Shown: positions 6,121 to 17,119, numbered from the stretch's first letter. The stretch: 64,000 nucleotides of DNA from Flavobacterium lacustre (GCF_027474525.2 NZ_CP114882.2:186001-250000), one strand, 5' to 3'. Made by a program: numbers and translations. Notes: generated from the sequence alone by a model not told the origin.

Positions 6121-7593
6121 TTATCTTGAATAATTTGGAGCCTCTTTTGTAATGGTTACGTTGTGTGGATGGCTTTCGTTGATTCCGCTTGCTGTTATGC
6201 GAACAAAACGTCCGGTTTCCTGCAAGGTTGGAATGTCTTTTGCACCACAATATCCCATTCCGGCGCGAAGACCACCAATGAATTGTTGCATACTTTCGTT
6301 TAATTCTCCTTTGTAAGGTACACGTCCTACAATTCCTTCCGGAACTAATTTCTTAACGTCATCTTCGACATCTTGAAAATAACGGTCTTTTGATCCTTCT
6401 TGCATGGCTTCAACAGAACCCATTCCGCGGTATGATTTGAATTTTCTTCCTTCGAAGATAATCGTTTCTCCCGGAGATTCTTTGGTTCCTGCCAAAAGAG
6501 AGCCTAACATTACACAATCGGCTCCGGCAGCAATGGCTTTAGGAATATCCCCTGTGTAGCGAATTCCACCATCGGCAATTACAGGAACTCCAGTTCCTTT
6601 GATAGCCGCAGCTACTTCAAGCACTGCAGAAAACTGAGGAAAACCAACACCGGCTACAATACGAGTGGTACAGATTGAACCTGGACCAATTCCTACTTTT
6701 ACCCCATCGGCACCGTTTTCGACTAAATATTTAGCGGCTTCGGGAGTCGCAATATTCCCTACGATAACGTCTAGTTGCGGGAATTTGGCTTTTACTAATT
6801 TTAGTACATCAACCACTCCTTTTGTATGTCCGTGAGCGGTATCTATAATCACTGCGTCGACTCCGGCATTTACTAAAGCAGTTGCTCTTTCGACCGCATC
6901 GGCAGTAACGCCTAAAGCAGCAGCTACGCGCAAACGTCCGTACTTGTCTTTATTGGCATTTGGTTTCTGAGTTAATTTGGTAATGTCTCTGAAAGTGATT
7001 AAACCCACTAACTCTGATTTATCATTTACCACAGGAAGTTTTTCGATTTTATGACCTTGCAAAACAACTTCGGCTTGTTCCAGAGAAGTTCCTTCGGCAA
7101 CGGTCACTAAGTTTTGGCTGGTCATTACCTCAACGATTGGTCTTGCGTTGTTTCTTTCAAAACGCAAATCTCTATTGGTAACAATTCCTTTTAGGATTCT
7201 GTTTTCATCAACGATTGGAATTCCTCCAATTCCGTATTCCTTCATTGCATTTTTAGCATCTGCTACAGTAGAAGTCAACGGTAAAGTGACTGGATCGATA
7301 ATCATTCCTGACTCGGCACGTTTTACTTTACGTACTTTGGCAGCTTGTTGTTCGATAGTCATGTTTTTATGTAAAACACCGATTCCTCCTTCTTGTGCCA
7401 TAGCAATTGCCATTGCACTTTCGGTTACGGTATCCATAGCAGCGGATACAATAGGAACATTAAGCGTTATATTTCTTGAAAATTTTGATTGGATACTCAC
7501 TTCGCGAGGAAGCACATTCGAATAGTTAGGAACTAATAGTACATCATCGTAAGTTAATCCTTCACCGATAATCTTAGAGTTGTGTGCGATCAT
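6121..7593 (-). CDS. guaB: Inosine-5'-monophosphate dehydrogenase
   Basis: This enzyme oxidises IMP to XMP with NAD+, the first committed step of GMP synthesis, in the cytosol. At 490 residues it has the usual bacterial length. The TIM-barrel catalytic domain is split by a CBS pair (about residues 95-210). The phosphate-binding/active-site loop [11 protein letters not shown] carries the catalytic Cys at about residue 308, and the [10 protein letters not shown] motif follows near 341. The start at 7593 gives the standard N-terminus ([10 protein letters not shown]). A -7 element lies at 7624-7631. It is a single-gene unit facing the cassette array, which suggests the array was inserted beside a conserved locus. 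Confidence 0.97.
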   Translation of the reverse strand: MIAHNSKIIGEGLTYDDVLLVPNYSNVLPREVSIQSKFSRNITLNVPIVSAAMDTVTESAMAIAMAQEGGIGVLHKNMTIEQQAAKVRKVKRAESGMIIDPVTLPLTSTVADAKNAMKEYGIGGIPIVDENRILKGIVTNRDLRFERNNARPIVEVMTSQNLVTVAEGTSLEQAEVVLQGHKIEKLPVVNDKSELVGLITFRDITKLTQKPNANKDKYGRLRVAAALGVTADAVERATALVNAGVDAVIIDTAHGHTKGVVDVLKLVKAKFPQLDVIVGNIATPEAAKYLVENGADGVKVGIGPGSICTTRIVAGVGFPQFSAVLEVAAAIKGTGVPVIADGGIRYTGDIPKAIAAGADCVMLGSLLAGTKESPGETIIFEGRKFKSYRGMGSVEAMQEGSKDRYFQDVEDDVKKLVPEGIVGRVPYKGELNESMQQFIGGLRAGMGYCGAKDIPTLQETGRFVRITASGINESHPHNVTITKEAPNYSR

Positions 7594-7623
7594 TGCAATT
7601 TGTAGTTGTAGTTAAATTGCGTG

Positions 7624-7631
7624 CAAATATA
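7624..7631 (-). promoter_or_regulatory. guaB promoter -7 element
   Basis: On the minus strand this reads TATATTTG, matching the Bacteroidota TAnnTTTG -7 consensus, about 30 nt before the guaB start. A clear -33 TTG is not seen. Confidence 0.5.
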
Positions 7632-7756
7632 GACAATCTTAAGATAAAAACCATCTTAATTTTGTTTTTAATGATTAAATTGCAATACATCGAGGATTTC
7701 ATTCCTTATTTCAAACCTTGACTGTTTACAATTCATACTACCCTATTTCTTTTGAT

Positions 7757-10258
7757 ATGACAGAACAAAACCAACAAATACAAGGACTTTCTGCTGCTGA
7801 AGTAACGCAATCCCGAACTCAAAATGGTTCCAATTCATTAGACCATCAAAAGAAAAATAATTTCCTTTCCTCGGTAATAGAGATGGTCAAAGAGCCTATG
7901 TTTTTGTTACTTCTCACGGCAACAAGCATTTACTTTATCATCGGCGAATATGGAAATGGTATTTTTATGGCTGTTGCTATTGCCTTAGTCTCTACGATTT
8001 CGTTATACCAAGAATCTAAAAGCAGAAATGCCATAGAAGCCTTAGAAAAATTGACGCAACCCAAAAGTAAAGTCATCCGAAATGGTGCAGTTCTTGAAAT
8101 TCCAAGTGAAGAAATCGTATTGGGAGATTATATCCAAACAGAAGAAGGCACTTTTATTCCGGCCGACGGAATCATCATACAATCGAATGATTTTTCAGTA
8201 AATGAATCTATCTTAACCGGAGAATCCTTTACGGTTTTTAAAAATGAAAAGTCAGAAGACAATAAGGTTTATCAAGGAACGATTGCTGCCAGCGGACTCG
8301 CGATTTGTCAAGTAACCGCCATTGGTAGCTTAACACAACTGGGGAAAATAGGGAAAAGTTTAGATACAATTGTGGAGGAAAAGACGCCTTTGCAAAAGCA
8401 AATGGAAAACTTTGTCACCAAAATGTCTTTGGTAGGATTGGTTATTTTTGCAATTGTATGGGCTATCAATTACTGGAATTCCAGACTGATTTTGGACAGT
8501 TTATTAAAAGCATTGACCTTGGCCATGAGCATTATTCCGGAAGAAATTCCTGTGGCTTTTACCACCTTTATGGCTTTGGGCGCTTGGCGCTTAATGAAAA
8601 TGGGGATTATCGTTAAGCAAATACGAACCGTAGAAACACTGGGAGGCGCTACTGTAATTTGCACTGATAAAACCGGAACCATTACAGAGAACAAAATGAG
8701 TCTGGCACAATGGTATACTTTATCATCGAATGTTATTTCGGATTCAAAAGAAAAAAGCAGCGAGGAAGAGCAAGAATTACTGAGCCTCTCGATGTGGGCG
8801 AGCGAACCCATTCCTTTTGATGCGATGGAAATTGCTTTGCATGATGCTTATGGGAAATTAGCATTAGAAGACGAGCGCTCCAACTTTAAACTCGTACACG
8901 AATATCCTTTGAGCGGAAAACCGCCCATGATGACGCATGTTTTTGAAAATCAAAACGGCGTAAGAATCATCGCTGCCAAAGGTGCGCCAGAAGCACTAAT
9001 GGCGTGTTCTGATTTATCTGAAGAGGAATCCCAAAACATACTTTCAGCCATAGAAACGATGACCAATGAAGGTTTTCGTGTTTTAGGTGTTGGTGTTGCC
9101 AAATTCTACGGAACAGATTATCCTAAAAAACAGCAGGAATTTACGTTTCAGTTCAAAGGGTTGGTCGCTTTTTATGACCCACCAAAAGAAAATATAAAAA
9201 CTGTTTTTGAGACTTTTTACAACGCTGGAATTGAAGTAAAAATAATAACCGGAGATAATGCGGCTACGACCTCCACCATTGCCAAGCAAATTGGTTTTAA
9301 AAATCCTGAAAAAGTGCTGAATGGTGATGACTTGATGGACATGGACGAAGCGACTTTAAAATCAAAAGTTATGGAAACAACCATTTTCACCCGAATGTTT
9401 CCGGAAGCCAAACTCAAAATCATTAAAGCTTTAAAAGACAACAATCAGATTGTAGCCATGACAGGCGACGGCGTAAACGATGGTCCTGCTTTAAAATCAG
9501 CTCATATTGGGATTGCGATGGGTAAAAAAGGGACTGAAATTGCTAAACAAGCCGCTAATTTAATTCTGATAGACGATGATTTTGCTAAAATGACGGACGC
9601 CATTGCTATGGGAAGAAAAATTTATATCAACCTCAAGAAAGCCATTCAATATATCATTTCGATTCACATTCCTATTATCTTGATTGTTTTCATTCCGCTG
9701 GCATTGGGATGGATTTATCCTAATATTTTTTCACCGGTACATATCATTTTTCTGGAAATTATAATGGGTCCAACGTGTTCCATCATTTACGAGAACGAAC
9801 CTATGGAAGACAATTTGATGTTGCAAAAACCAAGACCTTTAACGACTACTTTTTTTAATTTAAAAGAAATCACCATCAGTATCATTCAGGGGCTTGCTAT
9901 CACATTAGGGTTACTTTTTGTCTATCAATATTGCATCCGTGAGAATTGTACCGAAAATGCTACCCGAACCATTGTGTTTTTGACTTTGATTGCTTCAAAT
10001 ATATTCCTGACGCTTGCCAATCGTTCGTTTTACTATTCGATATTTACTACAATAAAATACAAAAATAATTTGGTTCTGCTCATTATCGGAGTAACGCTTT
10101 TCATTACGGTTTTGCTGTTATTTGTTCCGCAATTCTCCCAATTCTTTATGTTTGATACTGTTTCCATTCAACATATAGGTTTGAGTATTTTAGTTGGAGG
10201 AATTTCAGTGTTTTGGATTGAAATTTACAAAGGATTTAAACGTTTAAAAAAGGAGTAG
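7757..10258 (+). CDS. Cation-translocating P-type ATPase
   Basis: This is a membrane ion pump driven by ATP through an aspartyl-phosphate intermediate. I start it at ATG 7757 (MTEQNQQ, 833 residues) rather than the in-frame TTG at 7718. Motifs in order: TGES (about residues 154-157) in the actuator domain; IPEEIPVAFT in the ion-binding fourth helix; DKTGTITENK with the phosphorylated Asp near 304; and TGDGVNDGPAL in the hinge. There is no N-terminal metal-binding CxxC and no CPC motif, so it is not a heavy-metal pump. The PEEIP motif and six or more C-terminal spans suggest a P2-like Ca2+ or other cation ATPase. The ion is not determined by the sequence. Monocistronic; convergent with the DUF5723 gene one base away. 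Confidence 0.92.
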   Translation: MTEQNQQIQGLSAAEVTQSRTQNGSNSLDHQKKNNFLSSVIEMVKEPMFLLLLTATSIYFIIGEYGNGIFMAVAIALVSTISLYQESKSRNAIEALEKLTQPKSKVIRNGAVLEIPSEEIVLGDYIQTEEGTFIPADGIIIQSNDFSVNESILTGESFTVFKNEKSEDNKVYQGTIAASGLAICQVTAIGSLTQLGKIGKSLDTIVEEKTPLQKQMENFVTKMSLVGLVIFAIVWAINYWNSRLILDSLLKALTLAMSIIPEEIPVAFTTFMALGAWRLMKMGIIVKQIRTVETLGGATVICTDKTGTITENKMSLAQWYTLSSNVISDSKEKSSEEEQELLSLSMWASEPIPFDAMEIALHDAYGKLALEDERSNFKLVHEYPLSGKPPMMTHVFENQNGVRIIAAKGAPEALMACSDLSEEESQNILSAIETMTNEGFRVLGVGVAKFYGTDYPKKQQEFTFQFKGLVAFYDPPKENIKTVFETFYNAGIEVKIITGDNAATTSTIAKQIGFKNPEKVLNGDDLMDMDEATLKSKVMETTIFTRMFPEAKLKIIKALKDNNQIVAMTGDGVNDGPALKSAHIGIAMGKKGTEIAKQAANLILIDDDFAKMTDAIAMGRKIYINLKKAIQYIISIHIPIILIVFIPLALGWIYPNIFSPVHIIFLEIIMGPTCSIIYENEPMEDNLMLQKPRPLTTTFFNLKEITISIIQGLAITLGLLFVYQYCIRENCTENATRTIVFLTLIASNIFLTLANRSFYYSIFTTIKYKNNLVLLIIGVTLFITVLLLFVPQFSQFFMFDTVSIQHIGLSILVGGISVFWIEIYKGFKRLKKE

Positions 10259-10259
10259 C

Positions 10260-11654
10260 TTATTTGTCGTTGAAAATAACATTCAATCCCAATTGAAAAG
10301 AGAAACTGTTTGATTTTGTAATGTCTTTATATTCCAAAAGATTGTCCGCCAATACATAGAAATTAACAGGCCCTAATTTGCTCGACAAACCCAAACCTAT
10401 GTTCGTATATGAAAACGAATCTAAAGTGTAGGTTGCTTTCAATTGCAATCCGTTGGAAATTTTTCTTCGATAATAGGTTGTAAAAGCGACCAAAGGCGTT
10501 CTTGGTGTAGTCATCACAAATAATTGGGCGCCAACTGCGTTTTTATAAACGGTTTCCGAATCGAAACCTTGACAATTGCATTCTTCATCGGATCGTTCTT
10601 CTCCAAAAGAATATTGAATCGAAGAATTAAATTTTGCAGGACGCCAAGTTGTATATTTAGTATATACGGTATCCAAAGGAATCGCATCTTTAAATTCCTG
10701 ATACGCATCCGAAACCTGACTTGGATCTAAAAAATTAGGTTTCACACCTTCGAACTTATAGTATCCTTTATAGCGCAACCCTTCTACTTCTTTAGTATGG
10801 TTTATGAATCCAATATCGACTGCACTAGCTGTAAATTGGATGTTTTTTTGAGGATAATAGGTTAATCCTAAATCAATTCCTACTCCTAAATTGCCTCCCA
10901 ATAAAACTTTTTTTCTAATGTCGCTTGCTACATCAGCCGTATAATTTTCATCATCATATTGGGCAATTCCTGACGTATTTAATTGTAAATCCGAATAAAT
11001 AACTTGTTCATAAACCGAATTACCAGCTGACGGAATGGTATAAATATATCCGGAATTCTTAGTTGAAGTAGCGTTAAAAACACTGGAATAAATTTTACCG
11101 CGAACTCCCAAAATAAGATTCTCCTTTATATTTTTATGGTAACCAACATGCAGTACCGAAAGCATTTCGGCCTTGACATTCAAATCTCCCAAATCAAATA
11201 CTTTTCCTAAATAATCTTTATTGCCATCAATAGCCAATACGGCAATATCTTTAGGCATGTACGACAACATATCAAATTCCTGATACATCCCGAAAGAGAT
11301 GTAGGCTTTCTTTTCATCGGGTCCTATTCTGAAACCTCCACTAAACAATTCGATTTGCTCGTTTACAGCAACCTTATCTTTTTTGGTAGTAGAGAAAAGC
11401 ACATTTCTCAATTTATCATTAAAATCGACTCCATTATCCGCAAATAAATCATAGGCAGAAAACCCGCTCGACCCAACATTTGCAGAAACACCGGACAATA
11501 GAGGAACTCCAAAATACCATTTATACTTGACATCCGAACCGGGATTGGTCATCATGGATTGCGGAATTGAAGTGAAGTTATATAGAATTTGTTTATTCTG
11601 CGAAAAACAACTCATTGCAATAAACAAAGTAAAAATCAATGCTTTTTTTCTCAT
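10260..11654 (-). CDS. DUF5723 family outer-membrane-type protein
   Basis: This 464-residue secreted protein has a cleavable signal (MRKKALIFTLFIAMSCFSQ) and then alternating strand-like segments ending in an aromatic-rich terminus (FSFQLGLNVIFNDK), as in outer-membrane beta-barrels. The ILYNFTSIPQSMMTNPG start is typical of the Bacteroidota DUF5723 family, related in style to PorP/SprF proteins. Its start codon overlaps the stop of the upstream lipoprotein gene (ATGA at 11651-11654), which indicates translational coupling and probably a joint envelope role. The exact function is unknown. The family name is from memory of the pattern. Confidence 0.8.
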   Translation of the reverse strand: MRKKALIFTLFIAMSCFSQNKQILYNFTSIPQSMMTNPGSDVKYKWYFGVPLLSGVSANVGSSGFSAYDLFADNGVDFNDKLRNVLFSTTKKDKVAVNEQIELFSGGFRIGPDEKKAYISFGMYQEFDMLSYMPKDIAVLAIDGNKDYLGKVFDLGDLNVKAEMLSVLHVGYHKNIKENLILGVRGKIYSSVFNATSTKNSGYIYTIPSAGNSVYEQVIYSDLQLNTSGIAQYDDENYTADVASDIRKKVLLGGNLGVGIDLGLTYYPQKNIQFTASAVDIGFINHTKEVEGLRYKGYYKFEGVKPNFLDPSQVSDAYQEFKDAIPLDTVYTKYTTWRPAKFNSSIQYSFGEERSDEECNCQGFDSETVYKNAVGAQLFVMTTPRTPLVAFTTYYRRKISNGLQLKATYTLDSFSYTNIGLGLSSKLGPVNFYVLADNLLEYKDITKSNSFSFQLGLNVIFNDK

Positions 11655-12202
11655 TCTATTATAAAATAGGCGGTTACACCTGAGCGTAATTTTATACTTC
11701 CCAAGCTATTTTCGGTTAATGCAGGACCTGATGCCATTCTAAGTAAGAAAGCCATTTTTGTTGTCCTTTTTAATATATTTAATTGGGTATTCTCAAATGT
11801 TTCCGTTGTTGAAACCAAGTTTTCTGTTCCTGTGTAAGCAGGAATACTAAAGTTAACACTATGAATGGGAGAATCATTAACATCGAGAAACGTTATTTCT
11901 AAGGTATAAGCACGGTTAATGGTATTGTTAATTTCAAAATCTAAACCAGCTTTGACCAAATTATTTCTAAAAAAGGAATCATTGAATATGTCAACGGTTG
12001 GCACGGCATAAATTACATTTTGTTCTACACCGCCTGTAACAAAATCTTTTGCAGGAATCTCGAAAGAAGCTAAATTCGAAACGAAAACAGGTTCTAATTT
12101 GACATCATTTACTTGATTAAAATCTAAATCACTGGCACAAGAAAAACATACTATTACCAGTAACAACAATCCCGAAAATTTTTTAAAAACTGTATTTTTC
12201 AT
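11651..12202 (-). CDS. Hypothetical lipoprotein coupled to DUF5723 gene
   Basis: An upstream in-frame ATG exists at 12241, but I choose 12202 because MKNTVFKKFSGLLLLVIVCF followed by SCAS is a proper lipoprotein signal with a lipobox ending at Cys. The mature product is about 165 residues, with a strand-rich middle (LEITFLDVNDSPIHSVNFSI) suggesting a beta-sandwich. It overlaps the next gene by four bases. It is probably an outer-membrane lipoprotein working with the DUF5723 barrel; the pairing is inferred from coupling only. Confidence 0.75.
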   Translation of the reverse strand: MKNTVFKKFSGLLLLVIVCFSCASDLDFNQVNDVKLEPVFVSNLASFEIPAKDFVTGGVEQNVIYAVPTVDIFNDSFFRNNLVKAGLDFEINNTINRAYTLEITFLDVNDSPIHSVNFSIPAYTGTENLVSTTETFENTQLNILKRTTKMAFLLRMASGPALTENSLGSIKLRSGVTAYFIIE

Positions 12203-12296
12203 AACTTTAAAATAAAAAAGTACTCCTTCTCGAATGGGCATTCATTCGGTTGAAATAGCGTATTGTTGAAACGCTTAACTATAGCAATTATTGCCG

Positions 12297-13160
12297 TCAA
12301 TGAAAGGTTCCAAATAATTTTGAAGCTTCGTTGTAGGCACTTTCAAAACTCATGGGGCTCAAATTCGTATTCTCTTTTTTGGAAGTAAAATAAGAAAGCA
12401 ACTTTTCGGTAGGCATATTTCCCGTTAATTGATCTGTAGCCATCGGGCAACCGCCAAAACCTTGAATCGCGCCGTCAAAACGTCGACAACCGGCATTGTA
12501 AGCAGCATCTATTTTTTCAAACCATTTGTCCGGAGTGGTATGGAGATGTGCTCCAAACTCAATCTGAGGATATTTAGGAATCAAATTCGAAAATAAATAA
12601 CCAATCACATCTGGAGTTGAACTGCCAACGGTATCCGAAAGCGAAAGTATTTTCACTCCCATATCGGCTAATTTCTCCGTCCACTCACCTACTATTTCAG
12701 TATTCCAAGGGTCTCCATACGGATTTCCAAAACCCATAGAAAGATAGGCAACCACTTCTTTATTACTTTGATTGGCAATCGCTAAAATTTCACGCAAGGT
12801 AATGATCGATTCGGCTATCGTTTTGTGTGTATTTCGCATTTGGAAATTCTCAGAAATAGAAAATGGGAATCCTAAATATTGAATTTCAGGAAAAGCAGCT
12901 GCTGCAATTGCGCCTTGCGTATTAGCAATTATAGCTAATAATTTACTTTTTGTTTGGGACAAATCAAGTTGTGCAAGGACTTCGGCAGTATCCTGCATTT
13001 GAGGAATCGCTTTTGCGGAAACAAAACTACCAAAATCGATAGTGTCAAAACCAACACGCAATAATGATTGAATGTAAGCCACTTTATTTGCCGTAGGAAT
13101 AAAGGCTTTTATGCCTTGCATGGCATCGCGTGGACATTCGATAATTTTTACTGTTTCCAT
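12297..13160 (-). CDS. Hydroxymethylglutaryl-CoA lyase
   Basis: This enzyme cleaves HMG-CoA to acetyl-CoA and acetoacetate, the last step of leucine breakdown and ketogenesis. The 287-residue protein has the HMGL-like TIM barrel: CPRDAMQG at the N-terminus (the Arg-Asp active-site pair), GAHLHTTPDKW with the metal-binding HxH, and GGCPMATDQLTGN with the family's catalytic Cys loop. A -7 element (CAAAGATA on the + strand, 13168-13175) lies just before the start. Fatty-acid and leucine catabolism fits the acyl-CoA dehydrogenase elsewhere in the window, but there is no operon link. Confidence 0.93.
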   Translation of the reverse strand: METVKIIECPRDAMQGIKAFIPTANKVAYIQSLLRVGFDTIDFGSFVSAKAIPQMQDTAEVLAQLDLSQTKSKLLAIIANTQGAIAAAAFPEIQYLGFPFSISENFQMRNTHKTIAESIITLREILAIANQSNKEVVAYLSMGFGNPYGDPWNTEIVGEWTEKLADMGVKILSLSDTVGSSTPDVIGYLFSNLIPKYPQIEFGAHLHTTPDKWFEKIDAAYNAGCRRFDGAIQGFGGCPMATDQLTGNMPTEKLLSYFTSKKENTNLSPMSFESAYNEASKLFGTFH

Positions 13161-13167
13161 AGCGGTT

Positions 13168-13175
13168 CAAAGATA
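13168..13175 (-). promoter_or_regulatory. -7 element of HMG-CoA lyase gene
   Basis: Read on the minus strand it is TATCTTTG, fitting TAnnTTTG, 7 nt upstream of the ATG, so the leader would be very short or absent. Confidence 0.4.
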
Positions 13176-13330
13176 GGGGAAACAATTATAAATTAAAAAA
13201 CTTTAGAAACATTCAGAGTACGGCATTTTGAAAAGAATCAAAACACACCACAAGATTAATACTATCAAACAGTTAAAAAATCACATTCCTTTCAAAAGTG
13301 ATAATTAATGCTCGTTTTCAAACAGCTAAA

Positions 13331-14353
13331 CTATTTTAATCGCTCTAAAATTTTCTTATTTATGGCTTTTACTAAAGAGGGGCCTTCGTAAATAAAACCA
13401 GTATAAAGTTGTACCAGACTTGCTCCGGCTTCTAATTTTTCTATAGCATCTTCGGCAGAATGAATTCCTCCTACTCCAATAATTGGGAATGCTTTATTGC
13501 TTTTTTCAGATAAAAAACGAATTACTTCGGTAGAACGATGTGCTAATGGTTTTCCAGACATTCCGCCAGTTTCCACTTTATTTTCTGATTGTAAACCTTC
13601 TCTTGAAAGCGTTGTATTTGTAGCAATTACTCCCGCGATTTTGGTTTGTTTGACAATATCAATAATGTCTAACAATTGCTCATCGGTCAAATCAGGTGCT
13701 ATTTTTAATAAAATTGGCTTTTGCTTTGGCTTAGCCAAATTCTTGTTTTCTAATGTCTGAAGCAGTTGCGTTAAAGGCTCTTTGTCTTGTAAGGCGCGTA
13801 AATTTGGAGTGTTTGGCGAACTTACATTCACTACAAAATAGTCCACATAATCAAACAATGCGTCAAAACAAATTTCGTAATCTGAAGTAGCTTCTTCGTT
13901 TGGCGTCAACTTGTTTTTACCAATGTTTCCACCAATCAGCACTCCATTATTCTTTTTTAATCGAACGATTGCTTCTTGAACACCACCGTTATTGAAACCC
14001 ATTCTGTTAATAATAGCCTGATCTTCTTTTAAACGGAACAAGCGTTTTTTTGGATTCCCTTCTTGTCCTTTTGGCGTAAGCGTACCGATTTCGATAAAGC
14101 CAAAACCAAAATTAGAAAGTTCTTTGTACAAGGAAGCGTCTTTGTCAAATCCTGCTGCCAATCCAACGGGATTTTTAAATTTTAAACCAAAAACTTCTGT
14201 TTCTAACCGACTGTCATTGACTTCGTAAAGCGCTTTGAAAAGAGATGGAAAACCTGGGATTTTCGAAACTAATCGTATTAATGAAAAGGTAAAATAATGC
14301 ACTTTTTCTGGATCAAAACAAAAAAGTATCGGACGAATTAGTAGTTTGTACAT
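13331..14353 (-). CDS. pyrD: Dihydroorotate dehydrogenase (quinone)
   Basis: This class 2, membrane-associated FMN enzyme oxidises dihydroorotate to orotate in pyrimidine synthesis and passes electrons to quinone. It has 340 residues, normal for class 2. The amphipathic N-terminus ([21 protein letters not shown]) is the membrane-docking helix pair. [11 protein letters not shown] is the FMN-loop start. [11 protein letters not shown] holds the class 2 catalytic Ser. [11 protein letters not shown] is the phosphate-binding end. A -7 element (TACTTTTG on the minus strand, 14374-14381) precedes it. It is divergent from thrS across 245 bases. Confidence 0.96.
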   Translation of the reverse strand: MYKLLIRPILFCFDPEKVHYFTFSLIRLVSKIPGFPSLFKALYEVNDSRLETEVFGLKFKNPVGLAAGFDKDASLYKELSNFGFGFIEIGTLTPKGQEGNPKKRLFRLKEDQAIINRMGFNNGGVQEAIVRLKKNNGVLIGGNIGKNKLTPNEEATSDYEICFDALFDYVDYFVVNVSSPNTPNLRALQDKEPLTQLLQTLENKNLAKPKQKPILLKIAPDLTDEQLLDIIDIVKQTKIAGVIATNTTLSREGLQSENKVETGGMSGKPLAHRSTEVIRFLSEKSNKAFPIIGVGGIHSAEDAIEKLEAGASLVQLYTGFIYEGPSLVKAINKKILERLK

Positions 14354-14373
14354 GGTTATTATATTGTGTGGTG

Positions 14374-14381
14374 CAAAAGTA
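14374..14381 (-). promoter_or_regulatory. -7 element of pyrD
   Basis: TACTTTTG on the minus strand fits TAnnTTTG, 20 nt before the pyrD ATG. A small CCGA-AACT-TCGG hairpin lies 18 bases further upstream (14399-14410). Confidence 0.45.
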
Positions 14382-14545
14382 AAGAATAGTTTTCAGTCCC
14401 GAAACTTCGGAAGGAGTTTTTACGATGTAAATACCTCATAAAAAAATAGTAAAAGAAAAATACACGCTTCGGAATTGAAAAATCTTTGTTCGAAAATCCA
14501 AAAAGGACTTTATTATGCTTTAACCGCATACAAACCTTGTTTATA

Positions 14546-14578
14546 TTTTGTATGTGTTTTTGCAATGACCTATATTTG
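14546..14578 (+). promoter_or_regulatory. thrS operon promoter
   Basis: A TTTTG (14546-14550) is followed after 20 bases by TATATTTG (14571-14578), matching the Bacteroidota -33 TTTG / -7 TAnnTTTG pattern. Transcription would begin near 14585, giving a leader of only about 15 nt before the thrS ATG at 14599. That leaves no room for a long attenuator or tRNA-sensing leader. Confidence 0.65.
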
Positions 14579-14598
14579 CATTCCTAAAATAATAAAAA

Positions 14599-16545
14599 AT
14601 GATTAAGATTACTTTGCCCGATGGGTCAGTTAAAGAGTTTGCGCCTGGGATTACTCCTATGGATGTTGCTAAAAGCATTAGCGAAGGATTTGCCAGAAAC
14701 GTAATTTCGGCTTCTTTTGATGGTACAATTGTTGAAACAACGACTCCTTTAACCACAGACGGCAGTCTTATTTTATATACTTGGAATGACGAAGGTGGTA
14801 AAAAAGCATTTTGGCATTCTACTTCACACGTAATGGCGCAAGTTCTTGAGGAAATGTATCCTGGAATCAAATTAACGCTTGGACCTGCAATCGCTAATGG
14901 GTTTTATTATGATGTGGATTTTGAAGAGCATAAAATCACCGATGCCGATTTCAAAAAAATCGAAGATCGTGTTTTAGAAATTTCAAGAGGAAAATTCGAA
15001 TTCAAATTGCGTCCGGTATCTAAAGCAGAAGCTCTAGAAACCTACAAAGACAATGTTTATAAAACCGAATTAATTTCGAATCTTGAAGATGGAACCATCA
15101 CGTTTTGTGACCACTCTACTTTCACCGATTTATGTCGTGGTGGACATATTCCTAACACCGGAATCATCAAAGCGATGAAAATCATGAGCGTTGCCGGAGC
15201 GTATTGGAGAGGAGACGAAAAGAACAAACAGTTGACACGTGTTTACGGAATTTCGTTCCCTAAACAAAAAGACTTAACAGAATACCTGGAATTATTGGAA
15301 GAGGCAAAACGTCGCGACCATAGAAAACTAGGAAAAGAATTAGAATTGTTTGCGTTTTCACAAAAAGTAGGTGCAGGTTTGCCATTGTGGTTACCAAAAG
15401 GCGCCGCTTTGAGAGATCGTTTAGAGCAATTCTTGAAAAAAGCACAGAAAAAAGCAGGATACGAACAAGTAGTTACACCACATATTGGTCAAAAAGAATT
15501 GTATGTAACTTCGGGTCATTATGCAAAATATGGTGCCGATAGTTTCCAACCGATAAATACTCCTGCTGAAGGTGAAGAGTTTTTATTGAAACCGATGAAC
15601 TGTCCTCACCACTGCGAAATTTATAATGTACGTCCTTGGTCTTACAAAGATTTACCAAAACGTTACGCTGAATTTGGAACGGTTTACAGATACGAACAAA
15701 GTGGTGAATTACACGGTTTGACTCGTGTACGTGGCTTTACTCAGGATGATGCTCATATTTTCTGTACACCAGAACAATTAGACGAAGAGTTCAAAAAAGT
15801 AATTGACTTGGTACTTTATGTATTTGGTTCATTAGGGTTTGAAAACTTTACCGCTCAGATTTCTTTAAGAGACAAAGAAAACAAAGATAAATACATTGGT
15901 ACAGACGAAAATTGGGAGAAAGCAGAAAATGCAATCATCAATGCTGCTGCCGATAAAGGACTAAATACAGTAGTTGAATACGGAGAAGCCGCTTTCTATG
16001 GTCCAAAGCTGGATTTCATGGTAAAAGATGCTTTGGGAAGACAATGGCAATTAGGAACAATTCAAGTTGATTATAACTTGCCAGAACGTTTTGAATTGAC
16101 TTACAAAGGATCTGACAATGAATTACATAGACCCGTGATGATTCACAGAGCTCCATTTGGTTCAATGGAACGTTTTATCGCTATTTTACTAGAACACACG
16201 GCAGGAAATTTCCCACTCTGGTTAATGCCTGAACAAGCTATAATATTGTCTTTGAGCGAGAAATATGAAATATATGCCAAAAAAGTTTTAGATTTGCTAG
16301 AAAATCACGAAATTCGCGCCCTCATTGATAATAGAAACGAGACAATCGGTAAGAAAATTAGAGATGCCGAAATGCAAAAAACACCGTTTATGTTGATTGT
16401 AGGTGAAGAAGAAGAGAAAAACGGTACCATTTCTATCCGTCGTCATGGACAAGAAGGTAAAGGAAATATCAGCGTTACAATAGAAGAATTTGCTGCTATT
16501 GTAAACGAAGAGATTAGCAAAACATTAAAAGTATTTACAGTTTAA
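14599..16545 (+). CDS. thrS: Threonine-tRNA ligase
   Basis: This enzyme charges tRNA-Thr with threonine. At 648 residues it is full length. An N-terminal TGS domain ([14 protein letters not shown], about 1-60) is followed by the editing/SAD domain with HSTSHVMAQ (H-x-x-x-H) and CRGGH. The class II core begins near 240 with motif 2 around [26 protein letters not shown] carries the zinc-binding Cys, and [11 protein letters not shown] is motif 3. The C-terminal anticodon-binding domain starts near residue 545. It heads an operon with infC, rpmI and rplT; infC follows 16 bases later. The two tRNA-Thr genes lie at 60143 and 60447. Confidence 0.97.
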   Translation: MIKITLPDGSVKEFAPGITPMDVAKSISEGFARNVISASFDGTIVETTTPLTTDGSLILYTWNDEGGKKAFWHSTSHVMAQVLEEMYPGIKLTLGPAIANGFYYDVDFEEHKITDADFKKIEDRVLEISRGKFEFKLRPVSKAEALETYKDNVYKTELISNLEDGTITFCDHSTFTDLCRGGHIPNTGIIKAMKIMSVAGAYWRGDEKNKQLTRVYGISFPKQKDLTEYLELLEEAKRRDHRKLGKELELFAFSQKVGAGLPLWLPKGAALRDRLEQFLKKAQKKAGYEQVVTPHIGQKELYVTSGHYAKYGADSFQPINTPAEGEEFLLKPMNCPHHCEIYNVRPWSYKDLPKRYAEFGTVYRYEQSGELHGLTRVRGFTQDDAHIFCTPEQLDEEFKKVIDLVLYVFGSLGFENFTAQISLRDKENKDKYIGTDENWEKAENAIINAAADKGLNTVVEYGEAAFYGPKLDFMVKDALGRQWQLGTIQVDYNLPERFELTYKGSDNELHRPVMIHRAPFGSMERFIAILLEHTAGNFPLWLMPEQAIILSLSEKYEIYAKKVLDLLENHEIRALIDNRNETIGKKIRDAEMQKTPFMLIVGEEEEKNGTISIRRHGQEGKGNISVTIEEFAAIVNEEISKTLKVFTV

Positions 16546-16561
16546 CTTAAATTATAAAGTC

Positions 16562-17119
16562 ATAGCAATAAGAAGCAACAGAGGTTACCAACCTCGCGTA
16601 GAAAAAAAAGATGCACACAGAATAAATAATTTTATTCGTGGTGTACAAGAAGTAAGACTTGTAGGTGAAAACATTGAGCCTGGAGTTTTTAAACTTGCAG
16701 AAGCTTTAAGATTAGCGGACCAATTTGAATTGGATTTGGTTGAAATTTCACCAAATGCTGATCCACCAGTTTGTAAAATCATGGATTACAAGAAATTTGT
16801 TTACGAACAAAAGAAACGTGATAAGGTTTTAAAAGCCAAATCTACACAAGTAGTTGTGAAAGAAATCCGTTTTGGCCCTCAAACAGATGAGCATGATTAT
16901 GAATTTAAGAGAAAGAACGCGGAGAAATTCCTAAAAGAAGGCGCAAAATTAAAAGCTTTTGTATTCTTCAAAGGACGTTCGATTATCTATAAAGATCAAG
17001 GTCAAATCTTGTTATTAAGATTAGCTACAGATCTTGAAGAATTTGGTAAAGTAGAAGCGATGCCAGTTCTTGAAGGAAAGAGAATGATTATGTTCATTGC
17101 TCCTAAAAAGAAAAAATAA
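16562..17119 (+). CDS. infC: Translation initiation factor IF-3 (ATA start)
   Basis: IF-3 binds the 30S subunit, blocks premature 50S joining and checks the start codon. The frame from 16562 encodes 185 residues: the N-domain [12 protein letters not shown], then [11 protein letters not shown], the linker helix, and the C-domain from about [17 protein letters not shown] to [11 protein letters not shown]. No ATG, GTG or TTG is in frame before residue 57 (the TTG at 16730), which would remove the N-domain. The natural start is therefore the ATA at 16562, giving the usual family N-terminus (M)AIRSNRG. A non-standard start is known for infC in other bacteria (AUU in E. coli), where IF-3 represses its own start, so autoregulation is likely. 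The gene lies 16 bases after thrS. Confidence 0.9.
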   Translation: MAIRSNRGYQPRVEKKDAHRINNFIRGVQEVRLVGENIEPGVFKLAEALRLADQFELDLVEISPNADPPVCKIMDYKKFVYEQKKRDKVLKAKSTQVVVKEIRFGPQTDEHDYEFKRKNAEKFLKEGAKLKAFVFFKGRSIIYKDQGQILLLRLATDLEEFGKVEAMPVLEGKRMIMFIAPKKKK

